Assembly (NCBI GenBank): GCA_028023455.1
Contig: JAQFVV010012394.1
Coordinates: forward strand, 31,276,885-31,340,884
Length of the DNA stretch: 64,000 nucleotides
Source: Epiperipatus broadwayi
Taxonomy: Eukaryota; Onychophora; Udeonychophora; Euonychophora; Peripatidae
Reading direction: 5' to 3'
This document shows positions 44,801-56,200 of this stretch, piece after piece; the first letter of the stretch is position 1, and each line of letters starts with the position of its first letter. The notes beneath the pieces were generated by a model that ran no database searches, was not told the origin of the DNA, and was given only the letters and a program-made list of their open reading frames with translations. Both the position numbers and the translations under genes were made by a program.

Positions 44801-47765
44801 CATTCTTAAAAAAATCATATTTGAGGTTTTGCAGATATTGAAAAAAAAAAAATCAAAGTAAAATAAATAATAACAGCACTATTTGTTTTATTGGATTGTT
44901 GCCTGTATGCCAGTGGAAAATATAAATTAACTAAATTATTATTGATTGAACTTCAACAAATTATTATTAATTTATCATAAATTAATGAAATTATGTTTTA
45001 AAATTTAAAATTGTGTTTATAATTATTAAAATATCACAAAGACTATAATAATTAATAAATCTTATTGATCATAATGTCCTCTTTACCTTATAACAAATTT
45101 CTTCAACTTGTATTTTTAAAAAGTGAACATATTCAAGTAAAATCAAAGTGTAATCATGTATATTTTAATATTAATACCATCTATGTTCTTTATTACATTT
45201 AAAATGCCTTTTTACAACTTAACATGATGATTTCAATTGCCCGTGCAATCTTCTTCAAAACTATAACAAACATAATACAAATATATGAATATAAATGTCA
45301 TGAACATATAATTTTATATTTTATATATGCACATCTTACAATTATTATTTAATTATTACCTTTTATGTATTATACATTTTACTCTTTTTTATATTCTATA
45401 TTTATCAATTAATACTTTTGTTTGTAAATAATTATTATATAAATATTTTGTCAAAATAATTATAAATATTTAAATAAAATATGGAAATTAAACAATTTGT
45501 TTGTTCTTCATTAATAACAATACAATAGGAGTTTGCATTTAAATTCACAGCCACTTCTAAAGTCCCAGAACAAACAAACTACCAATCAATAGTGATCTAG
45601 ACAGAGTTCACTTCCTCTGTTGGTTCCGTTGGCTGTAGAATTCTGACATATTCAGATTTTTTAAACTAATCAATCAATATATTTCAGTTCCAGTTTTTTT
45701 GTCAAAATAAACACAAACTGTCAAAGTAACCTTAGAGATAGTAGAAGGAGAGTAATAAAAAAGACCTACTATGCCTTCTCCAAATAAAATAATTTGTATG
45801 TATTCATAAGTGAGTTAATAATATAACTGAATTATATTTCTCCAGTAAATTGTTTTTCAATGATGATTTATTTCATTGGTTATTTTACATGGAAAAAAAG
45901 ATATTGTACCTTTGTAGATTTTATTTTAAATCACATAATAATAATGTTATTAATTTTAGAAGACTGAGTAAACATGTTTACAAGAGAGATTTATAAAATC
46001 ACATTAAAATAGAAGAATATCTTTTTACTAATCGTTTTATTCCTAACTTTAGTAATGACTATGAAAAAAGATTCAAGCAAATCATAATTCCACTTACACT
46101 GTTAATAATTTATCCAACCATTTTACTAAGTATTATGTGTACAATCTATAACATATTAAAAAATACTTAGCCCTGATTCTGTTATTGTTCATTGTATGAT
46201 TGATACTACTAATGATAACATTATTGTAGACATGAAGCAGTTTAAAATAATTGATTCTCAGCCACATGCTATCATAAAGTATTTGATGAAGCAGTTGTTT
46301 ATTGGTTTTAAATCACTATTTTGTAAATATTTTTAGTTATATTTTGCTAATTTTGTATTTATTTGACAGCAAAAAAATGAAACTGAATTATTTATTAATT
46401 TTAAAAAAATACTCAAGATATGAGTATTGTTAAGCAATTACTTAGAAACAATCTAAAAGTCATCCTACAGTTTTGCTGATTGGCAGTTTCTTCTTCTCTC
46501 CACAAAAGAGTGCTTGCAAGAGCATTGAGCATATTCATTCTTTTGTTAGATTTCAAAAATGAAAACATATATTCAATAGTTTTTTATGCATTCTTGATCA
46601 CTTTTTACAATATATTAGAGGAATATTTATTTTTGAAAAGAATTATATGATTAGATTCAGATTTTATTCAAAAAATATTTATTTTTAGGAAAAAAAACAA
46701 ATAAAGAAGAATCAATTATATATTGTTTCAAATTGAAATTATCTAAAAATGAACTTTTTCATATTGATTTCAACATATTTATTTTTGTAACTGTTTTAAA
46801 ATTATAAATAATATTTTAAATTTTAAATAGAATTTTGTTAACTTTAAGAATTTGAATACTATTTCTTTTAATTTTATAAATTATGTTAAAACAATAAAAC
46901 AAAAGTAATTGCTCCAGTTGAAAATGTTTTACCATATTTGCAATGTGAAAATAATTTTTTAAAGTTTAATTGAATTTATTCCTGCTCTTTTTGCAACTGT
47001 TCTAATTATTCATTAAATACTTGTATTTTTTTTAGTGTTTTTAAATTGAAGCAAGATGAATCCAATTTTATGACTGACTTTCAAACTTGTATTAATAAGT
47101 ATAGTCTATTTCAACTTAAAATCAGCAGGAATAAACAATTAAAACAATAAACTTCATTTTAGCCTTCAGGCTAAAAAATTATTTTAATGAAAAAATTATT
47201 CTTCAGCAAATTTGTATAAAAAACAGTTCAGTAAATAATATGTTCAGATAATGATAATATTCTTGGACATATTAAAATTCATCCCATAATGTACAAAGAA
47301 ATGAAAAAATAATATATTTTTTATAGTTAATATTTTTTGTTTGATAAGGTATATTGATTATTTCACACTGGCATATTTTCAACTGAGTATTTTCTGCTAA
47401 AATGCAAATATACCAAATAAAACCTGAATATAAGAATAAAGTATTTCCTAAGAAATAAACATTTAATTTACTTTTACAAAATAAATAAGTAAAGAAGTTA
47501 ACTATAAAGTTATGTTTTTATCCAAATCTGAAGATATGCACTTGCATTGAATAAATTATCACAAATAGACAGTAACATCTAAATACTTTAGTTATAATTA
47601 ATATCAATCAAACATATTTTAGTTTAACTTTTTACCATAAAATAGATGTAAAACTATTAAATGAATGGAATAAGTAGCAAATTACTTGTAGAAATTTTAT
47701 TGAATATCAAACTTTACCAGAGATTCAATATGATTTTAAAAAAATCAAAAAAAATTTCAAGACTT
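41816..47765. other. Long AT-rich intron stretch, no gene seen
   Basis: The ORFs near 42568 (-, 61 codons) and 43896 (+, 79 codons) carry no family signature I know. Around 43000-43210 the DNA is a little GC-richer, and around 43487-43502 there is a near-palindrome CCAGA-TTTTAG-TCTGG; neither gives a clear feature. At 45540-45800 another slightly GC-richer segment is unassigned. Confidence 0.45.
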
Positions 47766-48225
47766 GATTTACATTGTCTTTATTGATTTGATCAAACATT
47801 TCACTCATTAATTAAATATGCCTATGTTGTTGTTTAAAATTAGTAGCTCATCTATCAAAGTTGATACACATTTTACAGCTTTTACATGTTGGAATGAAAG
47901 GTTCTACTGATAGAAAGGGTAACATATTTGAAATAATAACTGGTCTTAAACAAGAATTTGTACTATCCCAATTTTGTTTCATTTTTATTAGTTATTTTTG
48001 GAATATTTTAAATGTTTTTTATAAATTAGGGCTTGATAATGAAAATTTTAATTTAAATCAATTAGAAGTAAAAATAAGCCATTTATTTATGTGTCACTTG
48101 CACTTACAATATGCAAATGATTGTGCTATTTTGGTCAATTTAAAAGATAGTCTACAACACTAAATAGGAATTTGCATTATCATCTGGCATCTATTAGTTA
48201 ATCAAGATTACAATAAATGGCATAA
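47766..48225 (+). pseudogene. LINE reverse transcriptase remnant (second family)
   Basis: Palm motif A reads YIVFIDLIKHFT at 47770-47805. After a frame change the ORF 47861-48163 gives VGMKGSTDRKGN, then a motif B relic GLKQEFVLSQFCF (from GVKQGCVLAP-type sequence), then FNLNQLEVKI and the motif C relic LQYANDCAILV (from YADDCAL). The order of motifs and the NL-RL-K linker fit LINE families widespread in invertebrates. One active-site Asp is changed to Asn and frames shift, so it is dead. It differs from the RTE copies nearby. Confidence 0.7.
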
Positions 48226-49057
48226 TTTTAATTTTTTTTTAATTTTATTATTTTTTATTAAATTATTAATTAATAAAATAAAAAAAAAAAATTAAAAAAT
48301 AAGGAAGGAGGGGCCCCTATAGGTCTTGAGGGGTTAGTAAATTATTAATTAATAAATGGATAGTTGTGGCGAAAGAAGAAATATAAGCTGCTAAAATGGC
48401 TATGGTGAAAAAACTGTTAAAATAACATTGATTAAACTGGAATTATGAGAGACAGAGTCATGTGATATGTTATTGGCAATCTACATATTTTGAAAATACA
48501 ACATATAAAAAAAATTTCAAACGCTTTGGTCTTTTATCAATGTATTTTACATCTCATCTCCACCATATCATGATCTTCTACTAATGCCCACAATCAGACT
48601 ACTCTCATTATAAATAAATTTTATGAATGATGTTGACATGACGGGTAATGTAGATATATAAAACACTTGAATCTTCATGTCTGTGTTGAGAGTTGATATG
48701 TTTTCCTTACATTACTCCATCCAGGGAGGTACTGGTTTCTATTCACTTTTAATACCTTATGGAAAAGCTTTGGTTTAGCTGTTAATACTCATAGAATTCA
48801 AGTCCTTGTTTATGTCAGCTATAGAAGAAAGTCTTCAGTTATTTTTGGTTTGAATGGTTAAGTCTCTATAACATGAGCCATTTAAATAATGGTGGATTAA
48901 TATCTTAAGATACGACCCAATCTTATATATTGCTGCTGCTTTTAAGAACTAAAAAGGTAGAATATTTTATCACAATAATAAAATTAACTAAATAGATTAG
49001 TTTTTACACAGAACTATTAGTTTATCTAATTTATTGTATGAAGTATAAGCATTTCTT
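48226..49057. other. Low-complexity AT tract and unassigned intron DNA
   Basis: 48230-48300 is nearly pure A/T and is followed by an odd short GC patch (48301-48340, with 'ggaggggcccc'). 'taaattattaattaataaa' occurs on both sides of that patch, so it may be a small insertion between direct repeats. Confidence 0.45.
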
Positions 49058-49860
49058 CAGTGATTAAAGTATTGGATCATCAAGGTATAGATCCAGGATA
49101 TTGTCATATTTTAAAGAATATTTATAAAAATGCAGCAGCAACAATTAGATTACACAATGATACTTGGAAAGTCAACATTGAGAAGGGTGTAAGACACAGT
49201 GACTCCATATCTCCAAAACTTTTTACAGCAGTGCTGCAAGAAATATTTTATGGATTAAAATGGGAAGCTAAAGAAGTGAAAGTAAATGGAGACTATTTAA
49301 GTCATTTAGATTTTGCAGATGTTGTAATTGTTTTTGCAAATAGTGCTTTAAAGCTGCAGGAAATATTGCAGGAGTTATCAGATGAAAATAGGACTAAAGA
49401 TAAATGTTAAATAGACTAAAGTAATGTTTAATTGATTTGCTCAAAGTATAAAAATAAAGATTGATTATGATGAGTTAGAAGAAGTTAACAGTTACAAATA
49501 CTTTGGTCAGATTATTAATACAGATGAAAACATAATGAATGAAATTAGTCATAGAATTAAACTTGGTTGGAGTGCTTTTGGTAGAAATAACTTGATACTA
49601 AAAGGAAATATACCTATGTGTTTAAAAAAGGTTTTTAACAAATGTGTTTTGCCAGTTCTTACTTATGGATGTGAGACTTGGATACTTAATAGAAGAGCAA
49701 TACAGAGACTTCAGACCACTCAAAGAAGTATGGACAGATGCATGCTAGGAATAACAAAAAATCGAAAAATGCAATGTATGGGTAAGACAACAAACAGGTG
49801 TTACTGACCTCACTGAAAAAAATAAAAGATTGAAGTGAAGTTGGGCTGGACATATTGCTA
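49058..49860 (+). pseudogene. RTE LINE reverse transcriptase and C-terminal region, broken
   Basis: The first open part (49060-49410) has GIDPGYCHILKNIY and motif B GVRHSDSISPKLF (normally GVRQGD-ISPKLF). Motif C is LDFADVVIVF, where the second catalytic Asp has become Val. The second part (49535-49807, another frame) has RIKLGWSAFGRNNL, FNKCVLPVLTYGCETW and LQTTQRSMDRCMLG. Loss of the second Asp plus frame breaks make it inactive. Confidence 0.85.
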
Positions 49861-50082
49861 GAAGAGATGATAATAGATGGAAAATTGAAATCTTAAACTG
49901 AATTCCAAGAGATTTTAAAAGGCCCAGAAAGTGACCACATGTGAGATGGATAGATAAGATGAGAAAGTGTGCTGGGGTGATATGGAGAAGAGAAGCTAAA
50001 GATCGGAGAAGATGGATTGAACTTGGAAAGACCTTGATCCTGCAGTGGATTGATAATGTTTGATGATGATGATGATAACAAA
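49058..50082 (+). mobile_element. RTE/BovB-type LINE, 5'-truncated, with (GAT)n tail
   Basis: It starts abruptly within the reverse transcriptase domain, runs through the 3' UTR and ends in (GAT)n at about 50063-50078. It is the opposite strand to the copies at 11475, 15190 and 18930 but the same family, with close matches in the 3' third. No target duplication is obvious. Confidence 0.85.
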
Positions 50083-52119
50083 TGTAAAATCATAAAAATA
50101 TTAGAATTTTTTTTTTTTAAATTGGAGTGTATAAATTTCCCATTAGTCGTTATTTTACCTAATTTATTGTAAAACGTATAACAAATTAGAGCCAATCGTA
50201 AAGGTACTAGAAAAATTTCTTATAAGTTGCAATGTGTAGATCCCACATTAAAATAGATTAGACATCAAATATCGGTTTGCTGATTATAAAAATAAATATA
50301 TATTTATGGCCTAGATCGCTCATAGAGATTCATGTCATTTTTTTAGAGTCCACAGCTATAATAATTGATTAAACATTAAACACAAAATTTAATTAAACGG
50401 CTTTTTTACATTTCCAGATATGCAAACGCTGATTACGTAAGAACAGATGACGTAACATTTAAAGATATAAATATTTAATATTATTCGTTATATATATATG
50501 ATATATTATTAAGATTTAGATACTAAATTAAATAATTAATTGAAAATATTTTTTTTAAAATTTGCATCTATTTATGCACTTCTCTAATTACAGTTTTTAA
50601 TTTTATTTATTGTAAATTAAATCATAGTTTTATATAAAATAAAATAAAATTCAAGTTTATTTAAGTAACAAATTATGTAAAATAAAATGGTGTCAATTAT
50701 GATTTCTTTCATAAATGCAGTGCTAACGACCGCTCAGTTACTAATATTGAAAAGAAATTAAACCAATTATTTCTTTTACCATTATTCACTGAACAATTCT
50801 TAGGTAAACGATATTAGTATTGAGTTTCTCCTTGAAAGATTTGCTTACAGTAATTTAGTTTTTAAAATAAACCGTACAAAGATTCACCTTTTGTAAATAA
50901 ATAAGACGATATATTTTGAGTAATGATTATATTTTAAATTAGTATAATTAATTGAAAAGTATTAAAACAAAAAGTTGCACAAACAAGAAGTCTTTGTTCT
51001 TTTACTACTTTAGATATTACATCAATAAATAAAAATGAAATAATCGAAAGATATATTGATCAGTAGTTTGTAAAAAGTTTGAGTTTCAAAGGTGACAAAA
51101 TTTGGCCAGTCGATGGACTTTGAACTTCAGAGTATGCCACTATGCGACTACACGAAATCACACATGGTGATAAATATTTGGTTTCAATATAATATGAATT
51201 TGTCATGAAATTCACTTGCATCCACTGAGTGTCTTGATAATCAATTATGCAAAATCTCAAACATTTAAAGGCTCTAATTTGCTCTCTATCTTCCTATTTA
51301 AGATAATTTTTTTATCTTTTCTATATGTGGATGCTTTTAGTTTTATAGATTGGCTTGCATGAGAGTTCGGGAATAGAAAAAAGTATTGAAATATCAACAT
51401 AGAGATGTAGTTGTAGATGTTCAATACTTCTTGTTCATCCAATAAATGATAGTTGTTTATAAATGAATAGATTCTGAGATAAAGTAGTTTAGTTTCTGCA
51501 CTGATGAATGTTTGTGAAATATAATAGATTTGATTCAGAGATGCACAGGTAAAAACTAAAATAGCTGTTGATATGCTAGTATTATTTTTATCCAACTACT
51601 CAGAAAGTTTTTTCTATAATAGCCTATCTTTGGTACACAAAAGGGCCAATTTACCACTATTAAAGTGTATTAAAAATTTATATCAGCTTCAAGAAATGAT
51701 CTTAACATATTTCAAAACTTATCTTGAATCATGTGGAAATAGTATTTTTGTGAATTTTAAATCATCTTCAACGATGCTTCAGTGAAAAGGTGACCAATTC
51801 TCACTTCAAATTGTCTGTAGCACCATCTCTGATTCAAAACATGTATTGCATAGCAATATAGTTTACTATTTAGAACAAAAATTTTAAAAAGGTATTATGC
51901 CTGGATCGTGAGTTTCAACAAGAAATATGACAGAATGTTCTATACCTTAACACATTATGAAACAACATGTTAACATTCAATTTTGTTTGACATTGGGAAA
52001 AACTTCTACTGAAATAATTCACATAATTCAAATTATGTATGACAATGAATTCATTAGTCTCAAGAATATTTTCAATTGATTTGCAGGATTTTGGGATGGC
52101 AGATAAAGAATTGAAGATA
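50083..52119. other. Intron DNA, AT-rich, no gene seen
   Basis: ORFs at 51060-51260, 51257-51595 (-) and 51573-51785 (+) have no recognised motifs and overlap each other. Confidence 0.45.
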
Positions 52120-52290
52120 ATCTATAAGGTGCACAACACATTATGACATTTCATGTTGTAAATCATGATTCACATGCTGCTAATGCCATGAGCTTTTTTG
52201 CAGAATATTTTAATCTATGTAACAATACAATGTGTTGATTTAGAAATGACACTTCTGTCAGCTTAAAGAGACAATCAGTTACCTTTTTAC
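52120..52290. repeat. Diverged dispersed repeat, copy 1
   Basis: About 170 bases similar, with many changes, to 56025-56200 in the same orientation ('acatttcatgttgtaaatca' against 'acatttcatgtcatagttca'; 'taatctatgtaacaatacaa' against 'taatctatgtcactatgcaa'). Confidence 0.55.
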
Positions 52291-53103
52291 TGGAATATAC
52301 TGTAGATATTTGTCAATTAAATTATATTATCTACAAAAAAAGTTAATATTTCATCCTTCTTACATCTTATTTCTATTCCAAAATATCCAACAATTTATGA
52401 CCTACTTCTCCCACAACTAGATTTTAAACACCCATTATCATTATATAACTATTTGTAGATCTTCTTTCAATTACTTTTTGTTTATACATAATTCTGTACT
52501 TCATTTTTATTACAGTTTCAAATTAGTATTTATATATGTATGATATTCAGGTCTCTTGTAGATGTATCCAATCTATCATCTTTTAAATAATATTTTTAAA
52601 CTAGTTTACGTGTTTGAACCCCAAACAAAACATCTACCATATTACTTTAATTTTATCTTTATAATAGAAAATTCTTACACATTTTTTTGCTATTTTTTAC
52701 ACAGCCAGTGTACTTTGTTTTACCTGATTATACAATATCCAATCTGTTTTTAGCTTTATATTTTGACGATAAAATTAATACCTTTCTGGTTTATCATCTT
52801 AACATTTCAAGCAATTATTATCCCAAAGTTTTAGTTTTAATGATTGTAGAAAGTTGACTATAACTAGATTAATATCAGAAATCCATGACTGGCTGAAAAG
52901 GCTGTTCTATCATTTTGTCTATTCATCTCAAGTGTACTTTTATGCTCATCTATAAAACTCAAATCCACCGATAAGACTAATATCGTCTTATTTTTGCTAT
53001 ATCATGAACGTATGTATTTTATTAGAGTAATAATGATTGGACAGTTGGGGAGTAAAAAAGAAAGGGTCTAACAATAATGAAGTAAATAAATCCAATATCA
53101 CAA
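52291..53103. other. Intron DNA, nothing recognised
   Basis: No gene, repeat or RNA signal was identified in this interval. Confidence 0.45.
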
Positions 53104-53115
53104 TAATAAATGTGT
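53104..53115. repeat. 12-bp direct repeat, left copy, bounding an odd block
   Basis: TAATAAATGTGT, identical to 53620-53631. Confidence 0.75.
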
Positions 53116-53276
53116 AAAAAAAAAAAAAAAACAAAAAAAAAAAAACCAAAAAAACACCCCAAAAAAAAAAAAAAAAAAAAAAACCCACCCCAACCCCACC
53201 CAACCCAACAACCCCACCAGGTGGCGAAGGAGGGAAAAACAACCAACCCCCCCCCACCCACCCCCTTCTCACCCCA

Positions 53277-53308
<32 letters not shown>

Positions 53309-53619
53309 AAAAACTATCTAAACTCCAACCAAAAAATAAAAAATTATAAGGGGCCCCCATCTCACCACCCCCCCTTTTTTTTGGTTTTTGTCTTTTTTAA
53401 ACCCCAACCCCCACCCCCCCCCTAAGAAGGGGGGGTGGGGAAAACCCAAAAAAACCCCATTACCACCTCCCCTAACATCCCCACTATCAGGGCCCAAACC
53501 CCAAAAACTGGGGGGGGATTGGGGGAGAGGGGGGGGGGGGGAGGGTTTAAAAACCCTCCCGGGCCCCTTTTATTTCCTTTTTGGGAACAGGGGGAACATG
53601 TTGGGAGGGGTTTCCCCGT
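53116..53619. other. 504-bp homopolymer-rich block, probable sequence or assembly artefact
   Basis: It is made of long runs of A, C and G with almost no T in its first half, then G-runs and C-runs. Composition changes abruptly at both ends. It gives overlapping ORFs in several frames (Lys/Pro-rich on plus, Phe/Gly-rich on minus), a sign of low complexity rather than coding. The exact 12-base repeats at its ends fit either an insertion or gap-filling between the two halves of one read overlap. I favour artefact. Confidence 0.7.
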
Positions 53620-53631
53620 TAATAAATGTGT
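53620..53631. repeat. 12-bp direct repeat, right copy
   Basis: Identical to 53104-53115. Normal AT-rich intron sequence resumes after it. Confidence 0.75.
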
Positions 53632-54494
53632 CTTTGAGCAGATAATATTATGCTCCTCATTTAATCACAAAGAATTGATGTTGACTTGGTAGCACATAAT
53701 AACAATAAAAATCTATAAGTATATATGTATACTATTTAGATGTGTTATTTCTGTCAAGTACAAATGTCAAAAGTAGCATTTGGTATAATCAATAATAATA
53801 ATCAAATCGTTTATTGATCAGCTCATAAGAAGTTCGATTAGAGAAGGTAATAGAGATGAAACAGATTCATGAATCTTGACCTCCAAGTTTATTATTCTAC
53901 TATTGCACCAAGTCACACAAAGCATTTGATATATATATTATCCTCTTTAGCTAAAGTTATTGAAATCTAAAAAAAAAAAAAAAGAAAAAGAAAAACATTA
54001 CAGCATAAGAATACGTAACTGAACACACAACCACACAAACATAATGCAAAAGATAAATTTTAAAATAAGGAATAAAGCTAGATACAGAAACAGTACCGAC
54101 TACATAAACCTATCACCACCTACCTACACCAATAAAAATCTTAAATATTAAACAACCGTAGTGATAATCCACATCAAAAAAAATATGACTACGAGAAATA
54201 AAATAATCACTCCCGGAGATATTTAAAAAAAAAAAAAAAGGCACTCTGGGAGATATTTTTAAAAAAAAGGTTCTTTACTTTCTCTTCATCTGCGGCTTAG
54301 TGCACTATTTATGTTAGGCACATGATACCAAAAGCGCTTGGAAAATAGTTTTTTGTGATTAATGTTCTTTGAATTTTAGCTATTCTGTTTATCACACTTT
54401 TTACGTGAAAAATAATTTTCATTATCTGACAAAGTTTTTGTATTATTTACATTCATAGAAGTGAAGTATAACAATTATTTCTTTATATATATGT
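53632..54494. other. Intron DNA, A-rich tracts, nothing recognised
   Basis: Two A-runs of the form (A)n near 53970 and 54225 and a partly repeated 'gggagatattttta' (54213 and 54248) suggest small duplications. No gene is supported. Confidence 0.45.
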
Positions 54495-54579
54495 ACTAGC
54501 CGTACCCAGCTACGCGTTTTTGTGGCTCAGTCTGGTTAAATGGAAAAGAAAGAAAAGAGAAAGCGCACGTTTGTAATAT

Positions 54580-54919
54580 GTTTAATTTCACAATGCTTGT
54601 GGGTATACAATATTTTCTGTTGTTCCATTGTCTGTGCGGATATAAAGATTGTCTGGTTTGCCGACTCTAGAACATGCAACATATAATGTTCATGTGAGAA
54701 GCAATCCGTGTCTAGATCTAAACCACACAATTATAAAGATTGGCCCTGACTGTCTGTGCAAATATAGAGATTATCTGGTTTGCCGACTCTAGAACATGTA
54801 ACATATAATTGTCCTTGTGACAAGCAATCCGTGTCTAGATCTAAACCGCACAATTCTAAAGATTGGCCCTGAGCTTTGTTGATGGTATTTGCAAACGACA
54901 ATCGAATTGGGAATTGCAA
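54580..54919 (-). pseudogene. PIF1-like helicase C-terminus (Helitron), duplicated and broken
   Basis: From 54919 the minus strand reads [20 protein letters not shown], then [19 protein letters not shown] and [13 protein letters not shown]. This is the C-terminal helicase block of PIF1/Helitron proteins, with the TINK-QGQS and QLYV-SRV motifs. The second half is repeated in another frame at 54750-54629 because of a 122-base tandem duplication. No N-terminal helicase motifs are present. Confidence 0.8.
54629..54872. repeat. 122-bp tandem duplication inside the helicase remnant
   Basis: Units 54629-54750 and 54751-54872 are about 90% alike. The period of 122 is not a multiple of three, which explains the frame change. 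Confidence 0.88.
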
Positions 54920-55620
54920 TCTGTCACATGAAATAATTAAATCAAAATGAAAATAAATCGAAATCTATGAAAATTCAATTTAACAATGTAATCGGAAACA
55001 TTGAAATGGAATCATAAAATATTTAGTGCAGCGTGGTTTGCTTTTACGTCCAACAGATGACGCTGTTTTTCAAAAAAAGCATGCTTTACCTGTCGCAGGT
55101 GTGACATCTACATAACAGTAGGTTATAGGTATATAGAAACACGCGCGTATCTGAATGCAACATTGTGTCAAAATTTCAAAGCAATCGGTGAAGAACTTTT
55201 GGAGATTTAAGATTTTGAACAAACGAACATTTACATTTTTATTTATATAGAAGACGGATAGCAAATTATTATAGTTTAATTGACAGATTTCAAATTTTCT
55301 GCAATCACGACTTAGATACAAACTACTTTATGGAAATGTATTAATAACTTTTAACAATCATTTATTAAGCTATTCCACATATATACTTTACTACCTGAGA
55401 ATGGTATTGTGAATGTCCATATACATAGATTTAAAAAAAAGATACTTTACAAATATCATTATTATATATAATGAATATATTGATTTTTTTTTGTTTAATT
55501 TTAAGAGAAACAAAAAATAATAATTTATTTAATTATGAATAATAATAATATTTATTACAGAACTAAAAAATAACTTTCGTCTTTTATTCAGTTATATGAA
55601 ATACTCATTGTATAACATTT

Positions 55621-55649
55621 GTAATACAAGCCTATTAAATTAAGTCACA
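55621..55649 (+). repeat. 29-bp direct repeat, left copy
   Basis: Matches 55989-56017 with one mismatch. The 339 bases between include a possible old copy of the 450-bp TIR family ('gccagcatctagaaaccagt'). Confidence 0.7.
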
Positions 55650-55988
55650 TGATATATGACTTGATTTCCTTGCAATTATTGTTTTTGCTCTTAAGACTTT
55701 AGCGATTTTATATTGCTAAAGCTATTAATATATAGGGTATCTGAACTTAGGTCAGTCCCTTATGGCTATTTAAGTTAGATAGCTGGATTTGAAGACATAT
55801 GGATATCTGAAAACTTCAGATTTTTTATTTAATAATTAACCATTAGATAAAATACTAGGCTTGACCTGGTATTTTAAATCTAATGCTTGAATATTGTCTC
55901 ACTGGCAAAAGCCAGCATCTAGAAACCAGTCTGAGGATAGGGATATTCTAAAAAGCTTGTTAATAGCTATTGGTACCATTATATATTA

Positions 55989-56017
55989 GTAATACAAGCT
56001 TATTAAATTAAGTCACA
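55989..56017 (+). repeat. 29-bp direct repeat, right copy
   Basis: Matches 55621-55649. It could be a long target duplication or part of an older tandem repeat. Confidence 0.7.
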
Positions 56018-56024
56018 GCTTGTG

Positions 56025-56200
56025 GTACAAAACTCATTCTCACATTTCATGTCATAGTTCATGATCTAGACATAATAGTATTTTAAATTTTTGTGGTGAT
56101 TAGCTAATCTATGTCACTATGCAATGCATGACTTAATTCAAAAATGTATTGTAGATTACTTGCAGAGAGAACTAGTCAGTAGTCAATTTTTCACTAAACA
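56025..56200. repeat. Diverged dispersed repeat, copy 2
   Basis: Same orientation as 52120-52290; see that entry for shared pieces. Confidence 0.55.

Larger units (their letters stand above)
54495..55258 (-). mobile_element. Helitron/Helentron-like fragment
   Basis: On the minus strand it begins near 55258 with TATATAAATAAAAATGTAAA and a 'ttgctttgaaattttgacac' segment, of the kind common at one end of such elements. It contains the end of a PIF1-type helicase gene and closes with CGTAGCTGGGTACGGCTAGT (54514-54495), a hairpin-bearing 3' terminus of the type seen in invertebrate Helitrons. At 0.76 kb it lacks Rep and most of the helicase, so it is non-autonomous. Confidence 0.7.

Noticed and set aside
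53022-53692. Several overlapping Lys/Pro-, Phe- and Gly-rich ORFs
   Set aside because: They come from homopolymer runs in a probable artefact, open in many frames at once, with no domain.
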